DNA from: Pelobates cultripes
Lineage: Eukaryota > Chordata > Amphibia > Anura > Pelobatidae
NCBI GenBank assembly: GCA_933207985.1
Contig: OW240914.1
Coordinates: 136,848,780 to 136,912,779, forward strand
Reading direction: 5' to 3'
DNA: 64,000 nucleotides
Position numbers and translations under genes: made by a program. Under the pieces are notes generated by a model. That model did not search any database. It was given only the letters and a program-made list of their open reading frames with translations, and was not told the DNA's origin. Each line of letters starts with the position of its first letter. The first letter of the stretch is position 1. Shown here piece by piece: positions 24,079-36,500 of this stretch.

Positions 24079-24939
24079 TTTTTTTTCTTTTCTTTTTTTT
24101 AATTCTTTATTTTTGAGTGCAGATTGAGAGTACATACGTGCGTGCGTTACCCCAACAGCATTCCTCAAGCAAATTTGCAACACATACATCATTGGGGTAG
24201 TTCGGAATACATGCACAATTTTAAATTTAGGTTGATAGTGTTAAAACAAGATTAATACAGGTTAGGTAACGATGTCTCAGTGGTTAGATTTCGCTTAAAA
24301 TGGCAGGTCAAACAATTATACTGGGTTTGCAGAGCGAGCTGGGTAGAACAACAGGAGCTGCAGGCAAGTAACGTTGGTATGGTAGAGCAGACTGAGTACA
24401 ACTGCCTATCCATCATACCATAACAGGAGGCTCAGATGCACTGGGAGCTAGTTGTAGTGCTGAGTAGGGGCGCTACTCCCCCGAGTATTACTAAGTTGGC
24501 AATAGTGGTATGAATGCTACAAAGTGGCTCAAGGGTAGGAGAGACTAGGTAGTGGGTTATGCTTGAACCTAGAGAAATAACTTTTAACATTACATTCACA
24601 TGTATCTTTAATGGTGGAGCCTCAGTTAGCTAGCCAGGTCCTGCAGGAATGCATATTTAAGAGGTATCCACACTTGCCATGGTTTGCAATTGTAGCGTTC
24701 GTCTGAAGTGTAAGGTGGCAAATATGAGCCGGGGATTGCTTATGATTAGGCAATAAAATAATGCTATACAACACTATGAGGCACCCTGGGGTCTCCCAGG
24801 CTTCTCCGAGCTGGCCGGTATAAAGATGATCCCTTTCCCCAGTGTTGCGGCATGGTGTGGTGTGCCGTGGACAGTCTCCTGGTCGTGGACTCAGGTATGC
24901 AGTGCACTCTTGATTCTTCACCCAATGGGCTGTACTGAG
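24079..24939 (-). mobile_element. L1-type LINE 3' fragment, antisense, with 16-bp TSD
   Basis: The left edge is a T-rich tract (a poly(A) tail read in reverse) with AATAAAGAATTAAAAAAA on the minus strand, the same 3' end as the L1 at 50.1 kb. The duplication CTAATGCATCTTTCTT occurs at 24063-24078 and 24940-24955, indicating target-primed insertion of 861 bp. Confidence 0.75.
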
Positions 24940-25019
24940 CTAATGCATCTTTCTTGATGGTAAAATTTCCTTACCACCCACCAGTGCTGCAGTAACTTTT
25001 TTGCGCAGCTGTCTTCAGA

Positions 25020-25720
25020 CATTGTGGTAAATAGCCACGAGCATATTTCTTTTTTTTCAGTCATGGGTTCTAAATTTGTTGCACAATTTAACAACTACTT
25101 TTACTCTTACCACGTTTTGATCTCAGACAATGCTTCCCCCCCCTTTTCCCTTTTATTACAAACACCAAAAATAACGCCGTATAGGGTGCCAATTTTTATT
25201 ACGTGTCACCATAAAAAGAAATTCCCCTTTTTTTTCTACTTTTCCTGCCTTCTCCTTCTTTACCTTCCTTATATTATATCACTATAGCAGGGGTTTCTTT
25301 TTCCCTTTCTCTTTATTATCTCCTTCTCATTCCTTTACTTATTTGCCTTCTTTCTTTCATTTTATAAGATAACAAAACTTAATTTGCCAAAACATGAGCC
25401 ACTCCAAACACTGCTTTCTCTCCTCCTTTATTTTATCCCTTTTTCTATTTTTCTTCCCTTCCCTTCCCTAAAAAAAATTATGTTGATCTTTTCCTTTGTA
25501 TCTAATTTTTTTTAATGCTTTTCTTTTACCTTCCTTATGGCAAAAGCAAGGCTGAGCTAGTTAGCCCACTTATTATTATTATTAGCTAACAACAAATCTC
25601 TCCTTCTCCTGCCTATAACATTTCTTTCTCCTATTTTACAAGTGCTCTCCTCAACTTCTGCCTTTCCCTGCAATCACGCATCAGCTCCCACTCCTCCCCT
25701 TCCTCTTCCCACGTGTTACA
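25020..25720. other. Pyrimidine-rich gene-free tract
   Basis: Long CT/T-rich stretch with TTCCTTTTCTTTACC-like runs on the plus strand. No gene or clear repeat unit was seen. Confidence 0.5.
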
Positions 25721-25724
25721 CTCG

Positions 25725-25845
25725 CTCGTGTTGAGCACGTTCTCGCGCGCATGCACGTGTTCTCTTGTTCACGCGCATGCATTCTCGTGCTCGTACACGT
25801 TCATGCTTTCATGTGTGTTTGTGCACTCACGTTGCCCGCTCACTC
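25725..25845. repeat. CpG-containing ACGTTCTCGCGCGCATGC minisatellite
   Basis: Four to five degenerate units of 18-24 bp containing CACG, TTCTC and GCGCATGC. It is notably CpG-rich against an AT-rich background. Confidence 0.6.
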
Positions 25846-25929
25846 GATGGAATGAGGATTCAGCTTGTTGTGCCACAGGGACCAGGATGACGACCCAAGG
25901 TCTAGGAATACAAAATTGTAATCCTATCC

Positions 25930-26195
25930 TATAGTGCCCCCCCAAAGTCCCCACCTGGGTGATTAAAGGGTTTAAACCCCTTTTGTCACTTACCTGAATC
26001 CAGCGCTGATGTCCTTTGGAGCTGGGTCAAGCTTCGCCTGCTCCTCCCCTTCCGACGGCAACTGTCATCGGGGACCTAAGGTGTGTATTAGACAGCTACT
26101 AGACGTGCAATAATTATCATTGCAGGGTTAAGCTGACAGGGACAATGAGCTGAAGTTCTCTGGGTGCCTATAGTGCCCCTTTAATAGATTCCCCC
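25930..26195. mobile_element. T2-like MITE fragment
   Basis: Ends GGTGCCTATAGTGCCCCTTTAA at about 26194, the inverted T2-like terminus. An inner CCTATAGTGCC copy at 25927 may be the other end. Age and boundaries are unclear. Confidence 0.4.
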
Positions 26196-26689
26196 CCCCC
26201 CATCAACTCACAGAGATAAATGATAGATAGAGTCCAGACAGGCTTTAGGGTAAACCAGACAAGTGCTCAGTGGGCCGAGATGGCCGTGAGTCATGGCCAA
26301 CTGGATAGTTAAAAGGAACTGGCTGGACAATGTAGGGCTAACAATACCTTAAAGCCAGCCGAAAGGGGGGATCTTCTGATCCAAGGCTGGTGGTGATATC
26401 AACGATCTCCTCAACAGCCAGGCCACCTTTATGCCAGGGCCCAGGGAGCTTGTGGTCTGTACTTACTGTACCAATCTTACAGCATGCTATTTGCCTGTAT
26501 AACCGTGAATGCTCTCTTTTTTTGTTTTGGGACCTTTTTCCGGTCTGTTGTACCTTTCTATGCTGGTAGATTAAATTTAATTTTTTGTAACTTTGCACAA
26601 CAAAAAAATAAATAAATCAACTAATTTGAGTAGCAGCACTGCTAAATTAAGTGGCCAAATATATCTCTATATAGCTATCAAATGCCAGA

Positions 26690-26745
26690 GCCGTAACAGA
26701 AGAACCATTTGACTGGCGAAATGCGTTTTAGGGCTCTATTATTGG
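26690..26745 (+). other. Weak member of the GAAAC/GAAAT hairpin family
   Basis: Contains AGAAGAACCATTTGACTGGC followed by GAAATGCG, in the same order as the stronger copies but with the core changed. Very tentative. Confidence 0.2.
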
Positions 26746-26959
26746 CGGTTCTCTATTTCTTGACTCTTAATTTTTCCTGATGCTACTTACCCGTTGTTGG
26801 CTCCGGATTAGATATGCTAGTCACGAGTTTCAGTTTCATTGCAGAAACATATAGTATTTGTACAACACACTGGTTTTATGGTGTATAGATTAAATTAAAG
26901 GTTTCTTTAACTAGCAAATGCACCTAAACAAATGTTACTTCTGAAAAATGGCAGGTTTA

Positions 26960-27592
26960 CTACAATAAATCTCTGCTTTATTTAGGTTTTTTTCCTTTTC
27001 TTGGTTTTATTAATTATTTACATTTAAACAATAGATATTGCAGTCATACAGGTAACAAAAAAAAAAAGAAAACCAGAACATTCAGGGCACATATTGTGCA
27101 GCAGTAGATGAAGAGTCCCCATATTCCTTGCAGTTAGATGAAGACGTGGCTAATATTGTAATTACAGAGGGAAGCACTAGTACTCTGGTTCTGGAATCAT
27201 AGTGCTTGGTTACCCTCAATAACTGCTGACAAGGACCAGGTTTCTTAAAAGGATTGACAATAATTTGTCTACTACTACCAATGTTGACAAGTCCCTTGGT
27301 CTAATAATTGCTTGTGAGTATTGAAAAGGGTAAACAGGAAAATCAGATACCATGTGAATAAATTACAGCACATGTAGCCTTTGGCTCTAACACATCTAGA
27401 ACTATAATCTAGCCCTCCACTGCCTTACTGCCATATTAAATTATAATGGATGAAACAGAGTATAAAATCGAATATAGACGATTTCAGTTAATACATTTAT
27501 AGAGGTCATATGATAATCATGAAAAGGTGATATGCAACAAAAAGCTTGCAAATGGGCACATAGTAATGATGGCAATGAGAAGTCAGAGGGTA
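26960..27592 (-). other. CHMP7: CHMP7 3' UTR (inferred)
   Basis: Non-coding DNA directly downstream of the CHMP7 stop codon at 27595-27593 on the minus strand. TTTATT on the plus strand near 26973-26978 reads AATAAA on the minus strand and is a candidate poly(A) signal. A T-rich tract follows at 26985-27010, and other AATAAA-like sites exist, so the end is not fixed. Confidence 0.4.
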
Positions 27593-30500
27593 TCACTGCA
27601 GTACTGGCTGTGGTGCATAACGCAAGTGTGAGCGGTCATCTTGCTGAGAACCATCTGAAAGAAAGAAGCAGACAGTACAAAATATAGGTAAGTGTGTAGA
27701 AAAAGAAAATAAATAAATAACAAAAATGCCTAAAATAAGCTTATGTTTATCAGCTATACAAGTATAAACACCCATTACATATGCAGACATATGTAAGCCA
27801 ATCACCAATTCTGTAAATTGGATGCATCCTACATGCTGACACAGAAAGCAAAGTCTTATTTTATAAATGGTAAATTTGCTGGACCTATCCTTTAAGCCAA
27901 GATACAGACAAGAGACAAAGCCCAAGTTCGGTTTAATTAAGATTTTCTTATCCCCTGCTATGTTAATAGCTTGCTAGACCCTGCAAGAGCCTCCTGTATC
28001 TGATTAAAGTTCAATTTAGAGATTGAGATACAATTATTTAAGGTCAATTACATCTGTTTGAAAGTGAAACCATTTTTTTTTTTCCATGCAGGCTCTGTCA
28101 ATCATAGCCAGGGGAGGTGTGGCTAGGGCTGCATAAACAGAAACAAAGTGATTTAACTCCTAAATGACAGTGAATTGAGCAGTGAAATTGCAGGGGAATG
28201 ATCTATACACTAAAACTGCTTTATTTAGCTAAAGTAATTTAGGTGACTATAGTATTCCTTTAAGTTTTTATGCCTGTAGTTTAACACATTTCAATAATCT
28301 AATCTATTTGTGTATTAACCCTTTCCTCCAAAAACAATGTATAAACAAACTATGCGGTTTTAAATTGCAAAAGAAAACTCAGCCCAAAAATCCATTTACC
28401 GTCTCATTTGCTTGAGTGCGGATTTTTACCCTGCAAAGAATTTCTCATGCTTATCTTAGTAGATCAAATTTCATAATTACATTCTAACAGCAAAGACGGC
28501 CTTTGAAATCACTTCAGAGAACAGTATAGATACTTGGTATAACTGTACTTACTGTATACATCTACCTACAGTATGCTTGGTGTAACTATCTACTGTGCTA
28601 TGCCATGTCATACCATATAGTTGCTAAAGGATTAAACATATGAATAAAAGTGGTGTAAATATATATAATTGTAATGTTTTGTATCGCTGAAAAGCAATCT
28701 GTACACCACATGCTTAATATAAAATATTATTCACTTCTTCTTTTAGAAGAAAACTACTGAGTAGTGAAGGTGTTAATATGTAAACCTTGCCCTATGCTAG
28801 TTTTTCACATCTATCTAAATATAGCCTTTCTGTTGACATCTGTAAAAAGAATGTTCATTCTGTTTTATTTTCTGCCCCAAATGCTGAACATTGCTTGAAT
28901 ATCCTGAAATCTTTATTTTGTTTTGTTTTTTCTAACAACCACAGGTATTACATGTATGAGAATTTTTTTTATACATTTAAGGTATTGGGAATTATAAAGA
29001 CAAGCAAAGATCTAACATATAAAAGGCATAATGTACATTCAAACTACAGTTAAAGCAAAATAATTAAGGATGTTAAGCTGGTCTGTGTAACATGAATACC
29101 TCGGTCTCTCTCAAATATACTAGGATGCTGTGGCAAGGAGATGATTGGAGTAGTGGGGACATCTGGAAGGTCAAGCTGATCAGATACGTTCTTGAGAATA
29201 TCATCCAACTCTCTCTCTAGATCGTCAGAATCTATATCTGGGGGAAAACAATGCACTTAACAAATAATATACAACATGATTTATACAGAACAGTAGGAGC
29301 TTACAGGGAAATGCTATGGTGCAATTGAAGGGGTTATAGGGAATACACAATAGGACAGGTCATTTAAACAAGAAGCACTGTAATTAAAATAGCTTATATA
29401 GGGTTATATAAACTCCACCACCTTTGTGTGGACTTCACTGCATGGGGATAGGAGGCATAAGCTGCCAATCTGTAAATTGCACTTCTTATGAGCTGGCAAG
29501 GCTTTATAGCATTGAACCTTTTCACACACTGTTCCATTAAACAAGATTTACACACGGGAGGCTGGCTCTGATCTGCACCATAACCTTTGCAATTAAACAA
29601 AACAATATGGTAGTTAGAATGACTACTTTGCAGTAAAATGGGGATTATGAATGCAGTATGTGTTAGGGAAAGCCAGTAACAGGAAGGGGTGTAAATTAAC
29701 CCATGGTACATACCAATATCATTAACTGATGCTCCTGACAGAGTCTGACTGACATCATCTTGAAGATCACAGAACTGTAACGAGAAGAATAACAAGGAAA
29801 ATAGAAGTTTGTCATGACTAAAACTCAATATCCAGAAAAAAATTGGGGAAATATTTAACAAATACACGAAGGCTAAGATAAGGCTAAGACCAGTGGGGTA
29901 CCTCAGGGATCTGTACTTGGACCCATTCTCTTTAATATTTTTATTAGTGATATTGCAGAAGGTCTTGATGGTAAGTATGTATTTTTGCTGATGATACTAA
30001 GATATGTAACAGGGTTGATGTTCCAGGAGGAAAAGCCAAATGGCAAATGATTTAGGTAAACTAGAAAAATGGTCAGAATTGTGGCAACTGACATTTAATG
30101 TGGATAAGTGCAAGATAATGCATCTTGGACGTAAAAACCCAAGGGCAGATTATAGGATGTTTGATACCCTACTAACCTCAACATCTGAGGAAAAGGATTT
30201 AGGGGTGATTATTTCTGATGACTTAAAGGTAGGCAGACAATGTAATAGAGCAGCAGGAAATGCTAGCAGAATGCTTGGTTGTATAGGGAGAGGTATTAGC
30301 AGTAGAAAGGGGGAAGTGCTCATGCCATTGTACAGAACACTGGTGAGACCTCACTTGGAGTATTGTACACAGTACTGGAGACCGTATCTTCAGAAGGATA
30401 TTGATACCTTAGAGAGGGTTCAGATAAGGGCTACTAAACTGGTTCATGGATTGCGGGATAAAACTTACCAGGAAAGGTTAAAGGATCTTAACATGTATAG

Positions 30501-33500
30501 CTTGGAGGAAAGACGAGACAGGGGGGATATGATAGAAACATTTAAATATATAAAGGGAATCAACACAGTAAAGGAGGAGACTATATTTAAAAGAAGAAAA
30601 ACTACCACAACAAGAGGACATAGTCTTAAATTAGAGGGACAAAGGTTTAAAAATAATATCAGGAAGTATTACTTTACTGAGAGGGTAGTGGATGCATGGA
30701 ATAGCCTTCCAGCTGAAGTGGTAGAGGTTAACACAGTAAAGGAATTTAAGCATGCGTGGGATATGCATAAGGCTATCCTAACTATAAGAGAAGACTAGGG
30801 ACTAATGAAAGTATTTAGAAAATTGGGCAGACTAGATGGGCCGAATGGTTCTTATCTGCCGTCACATTCTATGTTTCTATGTTTCTATGTAAGCTTTCTA
30901 AATTATTTAATGTTTTTGAATAAACTTTTAAAAGTATTTAATATAATGATTTTTTCTTATATAGGATATATAAGCTTTCTGTATTTTTTAATAAGCTTTA
31001 TGTATTTTATGATATTTAAATATGTTGAAAAAAAATCATTCTACAAGTTTATTTCAAAATATGAAATCATTTGGAAAGACTAACAATATTAAATTGAGAC
31101 CTAAATCGGCAATGCTAGGACAGTTTGTTTACAGAGGAAGCAGAAAAGAAGGTAATGGGATCAAGAAAGTAAATGTCACTTGGGCTATTCTGAGTTTAAT
31201 GGATTTACATGCAAATGTGGCATAAGATGCCACACAACTGGCAAAAAAAGTCATCTTTATCACCTCTTGAATCTGATCCACTAAGCTTTCAGCTTTCTCC
31301 AGATTGACATCCTTCATAGCCAGTCGAAGGGCAGAGACTCCAACGTCATATGCTGCAACGACCTACATTTGATAGACCAATTATAAAGTGCCTTTCTATT
31401 TGTAAAATAATCATTTACAATAATAAAGTTTTAAATAAAAGTGTTCTAAATGATCTTATAGGTCTACTTGGAAAACACACACACACACAGAGTTCGAAAC
31501 AAAATATGAAATGGCTGCATTTATTCTAGCACCTATATATGTGCTGTAAAATTACCTTGCGATCCGTTTCAGCTGCTGATATTCTCTCCAGAATGCCCTG
31601 CACTGTATCCAGCTTGTTTTGCAGTTCTGTTACTCGCCGCTCTGCTAATTTCCTGCGTCGTAAACAGCGTAGAGCCTGAGGGGGACAAAAAAAGTGACAC
31701 ATTATGCATTACTGTAAGAAAAGAAAAAAAATGAAAGCAATGTTTGTGAGAAATAAAGAAAACAAATGAGGAGGTGACTAAAATGTAGAGGCATAAGAAA
31801 GGCCAAAATAACAAGCACAAGGGGAAAAGAATAACATGGACAAAAATAAACCATTTCTTTTTACCTGATGCTTATTTCCTAATCGTTTGCAGCTTAATGC
31901 ATCCATCTTTAGCCTGAGAACAAATAGAGAATAGGTGTCACAGTAGGCAGCAAGTTGAAAGAAAACTCTGGAAATTCTACACCCTCTTTCCATCCCATTT
32001 TAAAAGCAATACAATTGAAAGCAAAAAAATAAAAAATAAACCCACAAAATCACATCTAAATATCTCTCAAGTGATGCAAATCCCTTGATCCTGCAGAACC
32101 TTGAAGTGGCTAATTTTCTCAACGAGTCCTCCCTTTTCTTTTCAAAATGAGGGCTGTGCATATCTCATACGTTTTCACTAAACATTGATTTATGGGACAT
32201 GTAGCTCAGCTACTGTGAATAGTTACATTCATGAACAAAAAACAAACAAAAAACAAGCTACTAGGCCGGTAAACAAGCCTTCTGAAATTATTTCATGTTT
32301 TTGGAATACGGAACCCTATTGTTTCAAGTCACAAATATGAAAGTACTTGAGAATGCTTGTGTTGAAGATCTTAAAGAAATAAAACCTGGGAACAAATATA
32401 AATTAACCCCTTAAGGACCAAACCTCTGGAATAAAAGGGAATCATGACATGTCATACATGTCATGTGTCCTTAAGGGGTTAAAGAAAGAAAGGAAATTGA
32501 TCTTTTAAGTTAAGACCCTAATGTTGTGATACAATCCGCTGATAAATGCGCGGTGAAAGTAGTAATTTTAAATAAGGAGGTTTATCATTATTAATGACAT
32601 TTTTAAACAATTAAGTGATGGAGGACACATATTTAAAGTTAGACATAAAACTCTTTCCAAATGCTCTAAAATGTATGATTCAAGGCTTGAACCATCATTG
32701 TAAAATATTGTATGGATGGCACTTCGTACACACTAGATTAAAAAAGTTGTTCTCGGATTCTTTGGAAGAATGTTGGGGGAAATTGCGGATGCATAGGTAC
32801 TATGAAACACACGTGGTGGGACTGCCCTAAACTTAAAGACTTTTTGAGAGATGTTCTTACATTGGTCCAGGTAGTAAATCCTTCTCTAACAAATCTCCTC
32901 AATTGGGTCTATTTAAACTTATCCCTAGTACATTTAATAAGTCAGAAAGAGTTGGAATTCTTCATATTCTGATTGCCATGACATCTGTTTTACAGAATTA
33001 TTTGAACACGGATAAGATTCCACCAAAAAGAGAAATTATTGCCATGGTATTAAAAAATAAAGGATACAAACTGACCTTTAGTTAAACATTATCTATATAT
33101 GCTTATGTGGGTCCAAAGTATAAAGAGAAATGTTTTGCACAATTTTATTTTGCTCATGATTAGAAATGATATAGGATCTTTTAAGCTCACTCTGTATATA
33201 TGGTTAGCGGTTGTATAACAGCTAGATATAGTATATTGTATAACAGTTATAGTATATTGTATAACAGTTAGATGCAGTCATGGTTGTATTTCCCCCTGTA
33301 TTTGCTCCACTATTATTGACTTAAATGACTCTGAAAAGCAATTCAAATGTCTTTTGTTTTACTCCTTTACAGCAATGATTTTGTAAAATTAAGACCACAA
33401 GTGCCCTGAAATGTCACTCTTTGTGATAGGGTTAAAAACACATCTGTACAAAGTCGTATTGCCAGCAAAAAAATAAAATAAAAAATGCTTGCTACATTGG

Positions 33501-36500
33501 TACATTACACAATTTAAGATTGTTGATAATATGATCAGATATTATGCAAAGAATGAATTTAACAAATGATGTCTAACAATATATCAATATATATGGTATC
33601 AGTTTAGTTTTAGACAAAGCACATTATTTAGTGCTGAATATTTTTGACACTTTAAAATTCAAATGAATTTGGCTAGATATTTTAAGCTATACATTGTGCT
33701 GGCAAACAGCCAGAAAATGTAGAGTTTTAGAAAAATACTTCAATTTTTTTTTGTTATATGATGTGGTATATGTTGGCACTAGAATAATTGTAATGGAAAT
33801 TTAATTCACTTCTTGCATCAACATAATTCTGGAAATTGACAAAATGGACAGGGCAGATGTTTAATGCTGCCATGTCACTTTGACACTGCATAATAGAAAA
33901 ATTAAAACATTTAAAATATTATGTTTATATTTGCAAAACCATTGTGCGCACTAAATTATATTTTCATTATAGTTACATTATGGATTACCCATTGTTATTC
34001 ACTAAAATAAGAATTGTAGTGAAATAACCAGGACATTGCAAATGTTAATCAAAATAGAAAGTCACCAATGCAGCTATGTTTACAGCTAAGCTACTGTAAT
34101 GCAAACTTTGCAATTATCTGGTTAATTCCCTGTTTTGTGATTAACCCAACAACTCACAGAACACTTTAAGGGCGAGAGCTTACAGTTCTTCAAATCCTGT
34201 GGCCTATGCTTGGTACTCACTTGTCTGACTCCTCACATGCACTCTCTAATCTCTCAGAGAGAAGCTTCTCACATTTACGTAGCTCATAGATGCCCACATC
34301 TGTGTCTCCAATGGGAGTTACTTGACCCATGCCCTCCTGTAAAAACTTCATCAGCTGCAAAGAAAGTTGAGAAACCAGCAACGAGACAATATGGTTAATG
34401 TTATATATAGATATAATTACATTGAACGTTTTGTCATTACCCTTTTTTTTCTTGTAACAAGAGCAGAATAAGTTCAGGCAATACCAGTCAGGGAAAGGAT
34501 ATCAAGTGCATGCCAGGATGGATTTGTTTCCCAGCACAAATAATCAAAACACAAATGTTATTAAAATATCGTAATGGAACACTATAGCATTAGGAATACA
34601 AATCTGACAGATGTAGACTTAGCCATGCAACATGTTATACTTCAGGTTAAAAGACAGGGCTGGATCACTGCACCCAGACCACTTCATTGAGATAAAGTGG
34701 TCTGGCTGATTATAGTGTTCCTTTAAGAACCTGAATTACCATACACAAAAAGCACGGCTCTCACCTTGGTCTGTGCTCAAAGAAGGCTGCAAAGCATTCC
34801 TGAAGCCCAGAGGAACTGCAGCTGTGATGTGAGTGGTTACATTTAATCCCTCCCTGACAGCAAGTGTAGGAAAATGGAACTCTCTCTGGCTCTCAGTCAC
34901 AGCAGTTTTCAACACTGACTTCAGGAATGTAATGGGTTAAATGCAGTTAATTAATTATGTGTTAGCATTAAAATTGGGACTCCTACTTGCCAATTAACTC
35001 AAACTAATAAATCAATTTGGTAAGAAGTTTGTATATGTCTCCAGTATGTCTCCACCCAAAGGTGACATTGGTAAAGCTGCAGATGACATTACATTTTATT
35101 TTTTTTTAAATGTAAAAGTATGCGTTGGAAAGTTCTCTCTCATGAAAATGTGCCTTTGTTAGAAATATATTATTAAGCTCTAGTTCATGCTATCCTGAAA
35201 GGTGTGATATAATAAAATGAACAAAACAAATAACATTATTGACTTCCTGATGCCATCAACACCTTGAGTGAAACAATCAACCAGACCAGCTCAACTAGTT
35301 TTCAGGATACACTATAACGTGTTGCTTTACCTCGGGCAATATAACATATCTTGCACTGCCCCTCCTTTTTCTTTCCAGTAAACAACAATTGACAACATTA
35401 AATACTGATGCCAATCTGCAACAAGTTAAAAATACATTGCCTTTAGCAGAAATAGTGAAACTTATAGGAAGTTCAGTAAGCTGTGAAGTGAAAAATGCCA
35501 CAACAAATCAAAGTAAAAAACTCAATTTCACAGCACTTACATGTCCAGGGTGACAACATCGCCCCATGATGGTGCGGGCACACTTATGCATGCTTGGGCA
35601 TCAACAGTGAAATGCTGGACCAGCACAGTGCCGACACAAGGTCACTAATAAATCTGTAGTAGTAAATTGACTTGGAGCATACTAATGCACACTGCCATAG
35701 CATGTGCACTTACACTGGTCTTTATTTTTTTGACAACAGGTTCCCTTAGTGACCTGATGGTAGAGAAAGAAAGCTATAGGAAACCATTCACCTTCTCCTC
35801 GCCTTTCTCCAACACACAGATCTTTTTGTCTCTCTGAAGCTGCAGCAAAACCAGATTCAACGATGAGGGATTTGGACAAATCTCTGCCCAAAGTGATTGC
35901 ACATCCTTCTCACGCAACACAGGAAGAGAGTTTAGGGAAGATGACGGATACCTTTTCAGCAGCAACTCTGCCCATTTCTGGAGGGTGTTAAAATTCACAG
36001 TTTATAAGGAGTGCGGGCACATGTAACTATTATGCTACAATAAATTAAACTATATGAAAAAAAAGTATTGGTAAACTGACCATTACAATAACAGGGACTT
36101 TTATGACATTGCAGTCTAAATGCATAGAAGATAGAATTTACTTGGTCCCCCCTTTGCAGATCTAACAGCTTACACTCTTCCAAGAAGGCTGTCCACAGAA
36201 GTCCCATTCATCCAGTAGATCATTTCTGAGGTCAGACACTGATGTTGGACAAGATGCCCTGCCTCACAATCTCTGTTCCACTTCATACCAAAGGTGTTCG
36301 ATGGGGTTGAGGTCAGGGCTCTGTGCCGCCAATCAAGTTCTTCCACACCAAACCCATCCAACTTTGTGCACTGTGGCACAGTTATGCTGGAATAGAAAAG
36401 GGCCTTCCCAAAACTCTTCCCACAAAGCTGGAAGCATAGCATTGTCCAACATGTCGTCTCAGTGATTTCTCATAGAGGTGTTACTAGGCATGTAATGTAA

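Noticed and set aside
28385..28435. Possible extra CHMP7 exon with TTCTTTGCAG acceptor in intron 9
   Set aside because: In the required phase it hits a stop at once, and it has no similarity to the missing C-terminal helix.
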